Assembly (NCBI GenBank): GCA_937959095.1
Contig: CALGLY010000143.1
Location: forward strand, 1-14,241
Reading direction: 5' to 3'
Length of the DNA: 14,241 bases
Origin: an uncultured Saprospiraceae bacterium
Lineage (GTDB): Bacteria > Bacteroidota > Bacteroidia > Chitinophagales > Saprospiraceae
Below the pieces are notes generated by a model that had not been told where the DNA came from, searched no databases, and saw only the letters and a list, made by a program, of their open reading frames with translations. Position numbers and translations under genes: made by a program. Below are positions 1-7,475 of the stretch, in pieces. Positions within the stretch are counted from its first letter, which is position 1. Each line of letters begins with the position of its first letter.

Positions 1-923
1 AATTGCTTAACGGTCATATCCGAACTCAATCCTACATTCTTATAGCTTCCAAAAGAGAAATTCGTTTCCCCTAAAATAGGATGGAAAATACCCGATTCAT
101 CTTGATAGAGGTAATAATTGCGGCTTGCATTACCTGTATAGCTACTCAAGTTGACCAATACATTATTAACGGCAAGCATCCAAAGCGTCTCATCTACATC
201 TAATATTTTTTCAATATTTGCGATGTCTTCATTTAATGTTTGTGTCAATTTTATTAAGCCATTCGTATTTTCGCCTTCTAGTAGTGTAAAGTTAGCATCA
301 TAGCATTTTGCAGCTTTATCGTATTGCAAGGATGCAAAGGTATTTTGCCGACAACCTGCTTCTGCTTTTCCGCTAGAGGAAGGGGTACTTTTGATAAGCG
401 TACCTTTCTTTGAGCTATAGTGCTGTTCAAAAAAAGCGGCATCAAGCGGCTCTATATTGATAAAGACGCCACAATATTCATTATTGACGTATAGGTTTGC
501 ATAGTTCGATTTGGGAGTGGGCATATATGCTCCTGCAATTTCGTAAGTCATCACTTGGCGCACCATACTAGGATCGCGCAAAGCAGCCGAAAGACGGATG
601 TTACTATGTGTTTGATGGGCTTGTGGACTCTTAAAGTCGAGTTGAATACGGATAGAATTGCGTTTTTTGCCAGGCGTGAAACCGCGCGAAGCCTCATAAG
701 CAATACCGACATTCTTATAGGATTGCCCATTTATCATCACATCGGCAATTAATAGGTCATCGCCATTTACTCGAAGGGAATCTAAGACATATCGCCAATT
801 ATTGGGTGCAGTAGTGACTCGTATTTCTTGGATCGTTTTCGTATCAAAAAAATCAAAATCTTGTGCAAAAATTGGCAGTGTAACAAAACATAGTAAAATT
901 GAGAGTAGATCTTTTATTTTCAT
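1..923 (-). CDS. Secreted CotH-family (spore-coat kinase-like) protein, C-terminus outside the window
   Basis: The 307 visible residues start with a signal peptide (hydrophobic residues 5-20, likely cleaved after A20 in PIFA-QD). The body follows the CotH pattern: NVGIAYEAS (71-79, the vGvRyKG strand), a basic KKR/IRIQLDF strand (87-97), RDPSM...YE (116-128), LYVNNEYCGVFINIEPLD (144-161) and, near the window edge, NYYLYQDESG and a FSFG tail. CotH proteins are atypical protein kinases, and many Bacteroidota members are exported with C-terminal extra domains, which cannot be seen here. Two positions that are usually acidic look altered: the segment before NYYLY reads NLSSY rather than nWDgY, and the usual WDxD/WDxN before FSFG reads GETN. 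Kinase activity is therefore doubtful. The gene follows the nucleotidyltransferase gene by 97 bp in the same orientation. The family call is firm; the activity is not. Confidence 0.8.
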   Translation of the reverse strand, partial: MKIKDLLSILLCFVTLPIFAQDFDFFDTKTIQEIRVTTAPNNWRYVLDSLRVNGDDLLIADVMINGQSYKNVGIAYEASRGFTPGKKRNSIRIQLDFKSPQAHQTHSNIRLSAALRDPSMVRQVMTYEIAGAYMPTPKSNYANLYVNNEYCGVFINIEPLDAAFFEQHYSSKKGTLIKSTPSSSGKAEAGCRQNTFASLQYDKAAKCYDANFTLLEGENTNGLIKLTQTLNEDIANIEKILDVDETLWMLAVNNVLVNLSSYTGNASRNYYLYQDESGIFHPILGETNFSFGSYKNVGLSSDMTVKQ

Positions 924-1020
924 AGACACTATTTTCTGTGCTTTTTTAATAACAGGAATAGTAAAGCCCGACTTGCAAATAGGCAAGCTAAGGGCTAAAG
1001 ACATTTATAATACAATATTA

Positions 1021-1785
1021 CTAAAAATCTTCAAGTTGCTCTATAATCCAAGGGCTAAGTGTACGTACTAGGTACACTATCCGTTCGAAATCCAACGGAT
1101 TGAGATAGTGCCATAGTATTTCTCGTAGTACTAATTCTTTGGTAGGGTAGAAGCGTGCGGAAGTCAAATAGCAGTAATATAAATCAGGAGTGTATTGATT
1201 GGCTCGTTCCATGACCAATTCAAATGCAGTTCGAAGAAGGAGTTTTAGAATTGATTGATACTCTTCTGTAGCTTTATTTTCCTTTTCCAAAAAAATCTTT
1301 ATATCTAATTCTAACCAACGATAACTCAGTGCCATTAACTTCGAGGGACGATATAAAGGCAGATCTGCACGAATGTCTTGTCCCCATAAGCAATGCGATT
1401 GTGTTTGTATTTGCATTGCTAAAGCTGGGTTTTTCGTCAAGAAATCGTTAGAGTAAGAACTGATGCAGGTTTCGATAGAAAAGGGATATTGCTCAGTATG
1501 GAATTGTTTTAGGGTGGCATTTTCCCAGCGGATATTAGGTGTTTTTAGTAAAGCAAAGACATCTATATCCGATATTTTCTCTATAAATAATCCACGTGCT
1601 AAGCTTCCTCGTAGCCAAATACTATGTAACTTATCAGGATAAGTTACTTGATAGGCAGTAATAAGTTGCTTTAGTAGAATGGTATAAGAATGTGGAATAT
1701 CGGATGGATGAGTATCATTTAGCACAAAGCCTTGGTCGTCGAGTTTGAAATAGCGACCAATCGGGCGAATGGGTATCTGTTTCAT
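1021..1785 (-). CDS. Nucleotidyltransferase-fold protein (polymerase beta / aminoglycoside-type NTase superfamily)
   Basis: A 254-residue protein. Residues 57-76 carry the nucleotidyltransferase signature: RGSLARG (G60-S61, then R64-G65) followed by SDIDVF, with D73 and D75 as the expected metal-binding acidic pair. The rest is mostly helical with no second recognised domain; a charged helix around residues 155-175 and a C-terminal helical part would fit the four-helix substrate domain common in this superfamily. Such proteins transfer nucleotides to small molecules, proteins or RNA; some act on antibiotics and some are the toxin of MNT/HEPN pairs. No HEPN partner is seen next to it, so a substrate cannot be named. 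The ATG at 1785 is the first in frame. It lies upstream of, and is co-directional with, the CotH-like gene, which may share its transcript. Confidence 0.75.
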   Translation of the reverse strand: MKQIPIRPIGRYFKLDDQGFVLNDTHPSDIPHSYTILLKQLITAYQVTYPDKLHSIWLRGSLARGLFIEKISDIDVFALLKTPNIRWENATLKQFHTEQYPFSIETCISSYSNDFLTKNPALAMQIQTQSHCLWGQDIRADLPLYRPSKLMALSYRWLELDIKIFLEKENKATEEYQSILKLLLRTAFELVMERANQYTPDLYYCYLTSARFYPTKELVLREILWHYLNPLDFERIVYLVRTLSPWIIEQLEDF

Positions 1786-2163
1786 AAATGGACTTGTTAC
1801 TTTTTAAGAAACGCTTCTATGAAATTTGGATTTTTTCGATAGGTTGACTTAAAAAAAATAGTGCATCGCCCAACTACGGACTCTTTTTTGCCTACTCCCT
1901 TATTAAAGAGTAACAAGCCTAAATGGTTAACGACTAGAAAGAACGAAAGGGTACTCTCTCTATTGAGAGCCCCCTCCGTCAAAAAGCAGCTTACTTGCTG
2001 TACTACCTTCAATCTTCAAGTATGCACATACTTACGAGAGCACCGGAGCGTCTTATAAGTAGGCTCCTTTATGGTCGCAAAGCATTTGCTGCTTTTTATT
2101 TTTGTAATCGGTTGGCTGAAATAGCCTCTATGTAATTTTTAAATCTATAGTTACTTTTTTAAG
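1786..2163. other. Gene-poor interval with a cluster of short hairpins
   Basis: I find no convincing gene in these 378 bases. Two short open frames on opposite strands overlap each other, lack recognisable motifs and look like chance. The interval contains seven short inverted repeats between 1893 and 2126, described under the findings. It may be a structured untranslated leader of the nucleotidyltransferase transcript (minus strand), a small RNA, or decayed DNA. Confidence 0.5.
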
Positions 2164-2595
2164 TTAATTGAATGTAACGGTTAAAAATTGCTCTGTTTCT
2201 TCCACTTTATATACCCCTGTCGAAATATTTAGCGCAGACAATTCCAAGCGTTCCGAAATAGATGTCGGAAACGTCAAATCATCTTGGACGACAAATTTTA
2301 GATTATGGAAGTAAATCTTTCTTGCTATATCACTCAAGGATTCTTTGAAGAAACTAATCTTAAGTGCTTTTTCTCGAGTGAGGGAGAGATAAGCAATTGC
2401 TTTTTTATTACTTTGTGTCTTTGTTTGTGTAGAGGCTGAAAGAACCGTTACTCGGCAAATACCAACACCTTTACAACTTTTTTGCGGAGAACCAAATTGG
2501 ACTTCCGCTTTTACTTTTTTAATTGTTGTTCTGAGTACTGATAGTTCTTCAATTACCTGCTTACATTCTAATGTCTGGGTAATCTCTGTATTCAT
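2164..2595 (-). CDS. Unrecognised 143-residue protein with a CKGxGIC motif
   Basis: I do not recognise the family. The protein has no signal peptide or membrane segment. An N-terminal charged helical part (about 10-32, ECKQVIEELSVLRTTIKKVK) is followed by SPQKSCKGVGICRV (about 36-49), where two cysteines six residues apart flank a KGVGI turn, as in a metal or disulfide site. The C-terminal half is beta/alpha-like and ends in ETEQFLTVTFN. The ATG at 2595 is the natural start. Upstream in the same orientation lie a hairpin (2643-2672) and a possible 26-residue peptide gene (2704-2784), so this could be the second gene of a small unit. Codon use looks ordinary for the window and the frame is fully open, so I take it as real. 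Confidence 0.6.
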   Translation of the reverse strand: MNTEITQTLECKQVIEELSVLRTTIKKVKAEVQFGSPQKSCKGVGICRVTVLSASTQTKTQSNKKAIAYLSLTREKALKISFFKESLSDIARKIYFHNLKFVVQDDLTFPTSISERLELSALNISTGVYKVEETEQFLTVTFN

Positions 2596-2642
2596 AGCTT
2601 ACGTGTTGTCGTTTTTTCAACTAGGCTGTCTTGTCTAAATTA

Positions 2643-2672
2643 GATGAGTGGTTTTTCTTTAAACCACCCATC
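2643..2672 (-). terminator. Hairpin between the putative peptide gene and the 143-residue gene
   Basis: The arms GATGAGTGGTTT and AAACCACCCATC can pair over 12 positions with one mismatch, with a TTCTTT loop on the plus strand. There is no clear T-run on the minus-strand exit side, so it is more likely an attenuator or mRNA-stabilising hairpin than a strong terminator. It sits 32 bases after the peptide stop and 47 bases before the downstream start codon. Confidence 0.4.
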
Positions 2673-2703
2673 CAATTTGTTGTGTGTCAATTAAATCTTA
2701 GAT

Positions 2704-2784
2704 TTAGCTACATGGTCCAGTAATGTCTTCAATAACAGGACCCTTAGCAACTGTCGTTGCTATCGCTGTATGTACTTTAATCAT
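2704..2784 (-). CDS. Possible 26-residue peptide ending in Cys-Ser
   Basis: A short frame with ATG at 2784 and TAA at 2704 reads MIKVHTAIATTV, then KGPVIEDITGPCS. It is co-directional with the 143-residue gene and lies 108 bases upstream of it. A TACATTTG box (complement of 2830-2837) resembling a Bacteroidota -7 element lies about 46 bases upstream of the ATG, although I see no good -33 element. The single cysteine next to the C-terminus and the internal GP...GP are suggestive of a small exported, modified or leader peptide, but nothing proves translation. A plus-strand frame overlaps the same DNA and looks no better. Treat as a candidate only. Confidence 0.25.
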   Translation of the reverse strand: MIKVHTAIATTVAKGPVIEDITGPCS

Positions 2785-3174
2785 GGCTAGTGTCTTTAAA
2801 AAAAATGTAATTGTTATTGTGTGTCAGGACAAATGTAGAACTAAACCCCAACCCTCCGAAGACTGTCAATCCTTAATATTAACCTTTATTTTCATACGAT
2901 TATAAAGCTTGAAAAAATAATTTATATCTGATTATCAGCGGATTATGTTTTTGCAAAAGGGGGCTTTTTAGTAAAAAAATGATTTTTAAATTGAAGACAT
3001 ATTTGAAAAAAAATCATATAAAATGCTTTTTTTTCTCTCTAAATTGAATTTTGATAGATTTGTAACTCTATCTAGATTGAATTTAGAAACTCTTTAAGCC
3101 TAGCATTTTTCTATAATTTGATACTATTTTAAACTCCAAGCTTGATTTTTAAACTCAATTTATTAATATAAAGC
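2785..3174. other. AT-rich intergenic region between divergent units
   Basis: These 390 bases separate the minus-strand 143-residue locus from the plus-strand glycosylasparaginase gene and must hold promoters for both. Visible are TACATTTG on the minus strand (2830-2837) and TAGATTTG on the plus strand (3055-3062), both matching TAnnTTTG, but neither has a clear TTTG about 19-20 bases upstream. I see no gene in it. Confidence 0.5.
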
Positions 3175-4164
3175 ATGCTCAATCGACGACATTTTTTATC
3201 GCGAACTACGCTTAGTGCTCTTGGTTTAGGGGCAAGTGGCCTTTTTTCTTCTAGTTGTACAACAGCTTCATCGGCCAAATCAAGTTCTATTTCTAAGTTT
3301 CCAGTAGTACTTTCTACTTGGAATAATCAAAAAGCAAATGCTGCTGCATGGGGAATATTAGAAAAAGGAGGTCGCGCACTTGATGCGGTAGAGCAAGGCG
3401 TACAAATTCCAGAAGCCGATGAAAATGACCAATCGGTAGGTTATGGTGGTCGCCCTGACAGAGATGGTCGAGTCACGCTTGATGCTTGTATTATGGATGA
3501 GCAAGGCAATTATGGTGCAGTATGTGCCTTGCAACACATCAAACATCCCATAAAAGTAGCACGGAAAGTGATGGAAGAAACCCCCCATGTGATACTAGTA
3601 GGCGACGGTGCGCTCAATTTCGCGCTAGAGCAAGGCTTTGAAAAAGAAAATCTGCTTACCGAAAAGTCGAAAACCGAATGGCAAGATTGGCTCAAGGAAG
3701 CAAAATATAAGCCCGTAGCCAATATAGAACGCCACGATACGATAGGGATGCTAGTAATAGATAAAGCAGGAGATTGCTCTGGTGCTTGCACCACAAGTGG
3801 CATGGCCTATAAATTGGCAGGACGTGTGGGAGATTCACCCATAATAGGTGCAGGTCTTTTTGTAGATAATGAAATAGGACTAGCCACAGCAACTGGAGTA
3901 GGGGAGGCAGTACTAAAATCTGTCGGTTCGTTTTTGATAGTAGAATTGATGCGACAAGGCAAAACACCTCAAGAGGCATGCGAAGAGGCAGTCATGCGAA
4001 TCGCGAAAAAACAAGCTGACCATAAAGAGATACAAGTAGGCTATATTGCCATGAATAAAGCAGGCGAAGTCGGTGCGTATAGTATTTTGCCGGGTTTTGT
4101 ATATGCACTTACCCGTGAAAGTGGCACTGAAGTGGTGGAAGTGCCATCTTATATAAAAAAGTAG
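3175..4164 (+). CDS. Exported N4-(beta-N-acetylglucosaminyl)-L-asparaginase (glycosylasparaginase)
   Basis: An N-terminal nucleophile hydrolase that cleaves the GlcNAc-asparagine bond left after proteolysis of N-glycoproteins. The motif RHDTIGM places the autocatalytic cleavage site before T189, which becomes the N-terminal nucleophile of the beta chain. It is followed by SGACTTSGMAYKLAGRVGDS (199-218), GAGLFVDNEIGLATATGVGE and a conserved helix LMRQGKTPQEACEEAV, all as in the Elizabethkingia/Flavobacterium enzyme (about 340 residues; here 329). The N-terminus MLNRRHFLSR with a hydrophobic stretch and SSSC (C28) suggests Tat export, possibly as a lipoprotein, so it probably acts in the periplasm or on the outer surface on glycoasparagines from scavenged glycoproteins. 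It is followed by a strong hairpin and appears monocistronic. The family call is secure. Confidence 0.95.
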   Translation: MLNRRHFLSRTTLSALGLGASGLFSSSCTTASSAKSSSISKFPVVLSTWNNQKANAAAWGILEKGGRALDAVEQGVQIPEADENDQSVGYGGRPDRDGRVTLDACIMDEQGNYGAVCALQHIKHPIKVARKVMEETPHVILVGDGALNFALEQGFEKENLLTEKSKTEWQDWLKEAKYKPVANIERHDTIGMLVIDKAGDCSGACTTSGMAYKLAGRVGDSPIIGAGLFVDNEIGLATATGVGEAVLKSVGSFLIVELMRQGKTPQEACEEAVMRIAKKQADHKEIQVGYIAMNKAGEVGAYSILPGFVYALTRESGTEVVEVPSYIKK

Positions 4165-4174
4165 GAGCAGCGAG

Positions 4175-4203
4175 ACTTTTGAAGTTTTTAAAACTTCAAA
4201 AGT
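4175..4203 (+). terminator. Strong hairpin after glycosylasparaginase
   Basis: The perfect arms ACTTTTGAAGTTTT and AAAACTTCAAAAGT are separated by one base and followed by TTATTAAAA. It starts 10 bases after the stop codon at 4164 and fits an intrinsic terminator that could work in both directions. Confidence 0.7.
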
Positions 4204-4236
4204 TTATTAAAATAACATCTCAGTTCTAATTTATCC

Positions 4237-5139
4237 ATGCGATACATCATTATAATCCTATTACTCTCTATAAATTTTCTTTCTGCACAAGAAAACGAAA
4301 GTATCTATTCGGTCATCTATTTAGATTCTTTTGTCGTCACAGCTTCTCGGCAGGGCTTCGATGCAGAGGATTTTATTCGCCTCGTGCGAGAGGATGAATC
4401 CTTTTATCAAGCATTTCGGAATCTTCGGTTTCTAACGTATGATTCGGATAATGAAGTGGAGATCTTCGATAAAGCCTCAAAAAAAATAGCTGCTTACGAA
4501 GGAAAAATACGCCAAACAGCTAGAGATCGCTGCCGAACAATGGAAGTGCTAGAAGAAGAAATTGTAGGAAAATATTATAAAAAGAAGCGTAAGCCACGCT
4601 ATTACACCGCCCGAATGTATGAACGTCTTTTCTTCACGGAAGGCGAAGAATGCGAAGCTCCTGAAGGGGCTACCGAAAAAAAATCAGGTATGATAGAAGG
4701 GCGCATAGATCAGTTGAAACGCCTTATTTTTCAGCCTGGTGAGCGGGTAGATGTGCCATTGATAGGAAGCAAAACAGCTATTTTTTCTCCTGAAATGCAG
4801 CCTTATTATGATTATGCCATTAGTTCTAAAAAATATCAAGGCAACATAGATTGCTATGTTTTTTCTGCAAAGGCAAAAAAGAATCAGAAGGAAAGCAAAA
4901 CGGTGATTAAGTACTTAGAAACCTATTTTGATAAAACAAGCTTCCAAGTAGTGGCCCGACAATATCGCTTAAAATATGCAGGTGCAGCGTTCGATTTTGA
5001 TGTAACAATGGATATTCAGCTCCGAAAATTGGGTGAGCTTTATGTGCCAAAGCAATTGTATTACAAAGGCTTCTGGGATATTCCAATGCAGAAGCCAGAG
5101 TTTGTAGAATTTTCTACGGCTTTTTATAAATTTAAATAA
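4237..5139 (+). CDS. Unrecognised secreted 300-residue protein
   Basis: The N-terminus MRYIIIILLLSINFLSA followed by QENE is a clear signal peptide, so the mature protein is exported. The mature part begins with DSFVVTASRQGFDAEDFI and SFYQAFRNLRFLTYD, a pattern I believe recurs in conserved Bacteroidota proteins of unknown function. Three cysteines lie in the middle and C-terminal half (RCRTME, GEECEAPE, IDCYVF). A lysine/arginine-rich stretch KYYKKKRKPRYY sits near residues 113-124. The C-terminal half is beta-rich (VARQYRLKYAGAAFDFDVTMDIQL). There is no enzyme motif I recognise. It has no close operon partner: a terminator lies upstream and a convergent gene overlaps its end by 16 bp. Confidence 0.75.
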   Translation: MRYIIIILLLSINFLSAQENESIYSVIYLDSFVVTASRQGFDAEDFIRLVREDESFYQAFRNLRFLTYDSDNEVEIFDKASKKIAAYEGKIRQTARDRCRTMEVLEEEIVGKYYKKKRKPRYYTARMYERLFFTEGEECEAPEGATEKKSGMIEGRIDQLKRLIFQPGERVDVPLIGSKTAIFSPEMQPYYDYAISSKKYQGNIDCYVFSAKAKKNQKESKTVIKYLETYFDKTSFQVVARQYRLKYAGAAFDFDVTMDIQLRKLGELYVPKQLYYKGFWDIPMQKPEFVEFSTAFYKFK

Positions 5140-6083
5140 CGCTGTACATAATCCCGCACCCCTTCTTCCAAACTATAAAAAGGCATAGCATAACCCACAC
5201 TTCGCAATTTTGTCATATTGGCTTCTGTAAAATACTGATAGGTATCTCGAATATCGGCAGGCGTATCTATGAAGGAAATATTTGGTTCTAAATTCATCGC
5301 TTCAAAAGTAGCCGTGACTAAATCTATGAATGGTCGTGCTTTACCTGTGCCTAAATTATACAAGCCATTGGGCGTAGTCGTTGCCTTTTGATATAGAAAA
5401 TAACAAATTTGCACCACATCTTTCACATACACAAAGTCCCGACTCTGGTAGCCATCTGCCACATCTTCCCGATGCGAGCGAAAGAGTTTCATACTGCCTG
5501 TCGCTTTTATCTGCTTCACGGCATGAAAAACCACCGAAGCCATGCGTCCTTTGTGGTATTCATTCGGGCCGTAGACATTAAAAAATTTCAAGCCAGCCCA
5601 AAACGGTGGTTGTTCTGCTTGCTGCAATGCCCATTTATCAAAGTCATTTTTAGAAACGCCATAAGGATTTAAAGGCTGCAATTGTTCCACTATATCATGC
5701 TTATCCTCATAACCTAATTCTCCTAATCCATAAGTAGCCGCACTTGAGGCATAAATCAACGGAATACGATGCTGCGTGGCTATTTGCCAGATAGCTTTAG
5801 TATAATTAAGATTGAGTTCATCAAAAATAGCTGTGTCTTTCTCCGTTGTGTCTGTGCGCGCACCAAGATGAAAAATAGCTTCTACTGCCGAAGCATTTTC
5901 TCCTAACCACGCGATGAATTCATCTCTATGAATGCGCTTTTGGTAGCGTTTCCCTTCTAGGTTTTTGTTTTTATCTGCACGACTATATTCGTCTACTACA
6001 ATGAGTTGGTCGTGTCCTTTATCATTTAAGAGTTCTACTAAGCAACTTCCTATGAAGCCGGCTGCGCCTGTGACTATGAGCAT
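5124..6083 (-). CDS. hldD: ADP-L-glycero-D-manno-heptose 6-epimerase
   Basis: A short-chain-dehydrogenase/extended-type epimerase that inverts C6 of ADP-D-glycero-D-manno-heptose, the last step in making the activated heptose for the lipopolysaccharide core. The Rossmann motif GAAGFIG is at 6-12. The catalytic YxxxK is Y141-K145 in NPYGVSKNDFDK. NVYGPNEYHKGRMASV carries K178, matching the second catalytic base of the E. coli enzyme. RDFVYVKDVV and YNLGTGKARPF follow, then the HldD-specific C-terminal segment DTYQYFTEANMTKLRSVGY. The length of 319 is close to the family norm of about 310. The start at 6083 places the GAAGFIG loop exactly where expected. The end overlaps the convergent secreted-protein gene by 16 bp. 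No other LPS genes lie next to it. Confidence 0.95.
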   Translation of the reverse strand: MLIVTGAAGFIGSCLVELLNDKGHDQLIVVDEYSRADKNKNLEGKRYQKRIHRDEFIAWLGENASAVEAIFHLGARTDTTEKDTAIFDELNLNYTKAIWQIATQHRIPLIYASSAATYGLGELGYEDKHDIVEQLQPLNPYGVSKNDFDKWALQQAEQPPFWAGLKFFNVYGPNEYHKGRMASVVFHAVKQIKATGSMKLFRSHREDVADGYQSRDFVYVKDVVQICYFLYQKATTTPNGLYNLGTGKARPFIDLVTATFEAMNLEPNISFIDTPADIRDTYQYFTEANMTKLRSVGYAMPFYSLEEGVRDYVQRYLNL

Positions 6084-6109
6084 AAGTTGTGGTTGTCTTC
6101 AGTTTTAAT

Positions 6110-6222
6110 ATAATTCATCTGCTAATTTCCTATTAGCTGATGAATTATTTAACCGTTAATCAAACAGTTCAATTTAGTTGCTAACGGGACTTGTCTGCTT
6201 TTGGCTGAAGTTAGCAGCTAAA
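6110..6222. repeat. Two long imperfect hairpins upstream of hldD and the oxidoreductase
   Basis: The first hairpin, 6110-6148, has arms around AATTCATCTGCTAAT and ATTAGCTGATGAATT with one T-T mismatch. The second, 6173-6222, pairs TTTAGTTGCTAAC (6173-6185) with GTTAGCAGCTAAA (6210-6222), 13 positions with one G-U pair and a 24-base loop. Both share a GCTAA(T/C) / (A/G)TTAGC motif, so they may be two parts of one mobile or regulatory repeat. They lie between divergent genes and could sit in either leader. Confidence 0.5.
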
Positions 6223-6334
6223 TCGTTTATTGGGGATTTGAACAAAAAGTACTGCAAAGATATTTCTTTGAGGATGGAGTTGCTATCTTTGGCAGCTTCT
6301 TATTGAAAAATATTTAGATATAACTTAATATAGC

Positions 6335-7336
6335 ATGAATAAGCAATGGATATTAGCGGAACGTCCCGTAGGAACGCCTGATGCTTCAACTTGGAGATTG
6401 GAGACTAATCCTATTCCTGAAATCAAGGAAGGCGAATTTTTAATAAAGCAGCATTATATCTCGCTTGATCCTGCTATGCGTGGCTGGATGAATGACATGA
6501 AATCCTACATTCCACCCGTACAGATTGGGGAAGTGATGCGTGCAGGTACAGTAGGCGAAGTTATCGCGACGAAGCACGACGGCTATGCCGTAGGTGACCA
6601 TGTGACAGGCTGGGGTGGTGTGCAACAATATACTGCTACCGACGGAGCGCGTTACCACAAAGTTGATCCGAATATCGCGCCTTTGCCGATGTATATCGGT
6701 ACGCTCGGTATGCCAGGTATGACGGCTTACTTTGGTATTATTCAAGAAGGAAAAATCAAAGAAGGTGATGTCGTACTCGTGTCAGGTGGCGCAGGTGCGG
6801 TAGGGAGTATAGTGGGACAAATAGCCAAGATAAAAGGCTGCAAAGTAGTCGGTATAGCAGGTGGCGAGAAGAAGTGCAAATACATGACTGAAGAGTTGGG
6901 TTTTGATGGTGCTATTGACTACAAGAATGAAAATGTCTACAAAGGCATCAAGCGCGAATGTCCAGATGGGATAGATGTGTATTTTGATAATGTAGGTGGT
7001 GATATTCTAGATTATGCCTTAGCGAATCTACGTTTCCGTGCGCGTGTCGTGATTTGTGGTGCTATTTCGCAGTATAATAATCGCGAGAATGTAGTAGGAC
7101 CAAAGAATTACCTTTCGTTGTTGGTCAATCGAGCAAGTATGCAAGGTATGGTTGTACTCGATTATGCAAAAGATTACCAGAAAGCAGCCATGGAAATGGG
7201 CATGTGGATAGCACAAGGAAAAATGAAAAGCCGCGAGGACATCTATGAAGGGATCGAGAATTTTCCAGAAACTTTCCATCGTCTATTCAATGGCAAGAAG
7301 ATGGGTAAATTAGTTCTGAAAGTAAAAGAAGATTGA
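6335..7336 (+). CDS. NADP-dependent oxidoreductase, MDR superfamily (prostaglandin/curcumin reductase type)
   Basis: A zinc-free medium-chain reductase that reduces the C=C double bond of alpha,beta-unsaturated ketones or aldehydes with NADPH. The N-terminal catalytic-domain signature SLDPAMRGWM (43-52) is typical of the leukotriene B4 12-hydroxydehydrogenase / CurA family. GMPGMTAYFG (125-134) precedes the cofactor-binding GGAGAVGS (151-158). FDNVGGDILDYAL and the C-terminal NGKKMGKLVLKV complete the family pattern; length 333 is normal. A TATCTTTG box at 6284-6291, 44 bases before the ATG, may be a -7 promoter element, with no clear -33 partner. The real substrate is unknown; detoxification of reactive carbonyls is usual for the family. 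It is separated from murB by a repeat element, so it is probably transcribed alone. Confidence 0.92.
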   Translation: MNKQWILAERPVGTPDASTWRLETNPIPEIKEGEFLIKQHYISLDPAMRGWMNDMKSYIPPVQIGEVMRAGTVGEVIATKHDGYAVGDHVTGWGGVQQYTATDGARYHKVDPNIAPLPMYIGTLGMPGMTAYFGIIQEGKIKEGDVVLVSGGAGAVGSIVGQIAKIKGCKVVGIAGGEKKCKYMTEELGFDGAIDYKNENVYKGIKRECPDGIDVYFDNVGGDILDYALANLRFRARVVICGAISQYNNRENVVGPKNYLSLLVNRASMQGMVVLDYAKDYQKAAMEMGMWIAQGKMKSREDIYEGIENFPETFHRLFNGKKMGKLVLKVKED

Positions 7337-7346
7337 GTTAATTAAT

Positions 7347-7466
7347 AATGGATAATTAACAATTAAAAATGCCACTAGGCTGAAGATTGTCAAGATAACG
7401 GTCACTTTTAAAGTGATCGTTATCTCACAGTAGCAATTATTCATTATTCATTGTCAATTATTCATT
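7347..7466. repeat. MITE-like element with terminal inverted repeats and central palindrome
   Basis: About 120 bases fill the gap between two genes. The outer 17-base ends, 7347-7363 and 7450-7466, are inverted repeats matching at 15 of 17 positions (AATGxATAATTxACAAT). The centre, 7393-7425, is a palindrome with 16-base arms AGATAACGGTCACTTT / AAAGTGATCGTTATCT containing one G-T pair. There is no coding potential. A related AATTGACAATTGACAATG string occurs just after murB (8496-8513). The structure fits a small non-autonomous element or an intergenic repeat; a role as terminator for the upstream gene is possible, but there is no T-run. Confidence 0.6.
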
Positions 7467-7475
7467 AAATAAAGT

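Noticed and set aside
1797..2058. Two overlapping open frames on opposite strands in the gap after the nucleotidyltransferase gene
   Set aside because: They lack motifs, overlap each other and cover the run of hairpins. They look like chance frames.
2723..2905. A 60-residue plus-strand frame with a hydrophobic stretch
   Set aside because: It lies antisense to the small peptide candidate, has no promoter or ribosome site I can see, and ends in an AT-rich spacer. The support is too weak to list.
6173..6222. Calling the second hairpin an integron attC site
   Set aside because: The ends do not match RYYYAAC/GTTRRRY and no integrase or cassette array is visible, so it is reported only as an inverted repeat.
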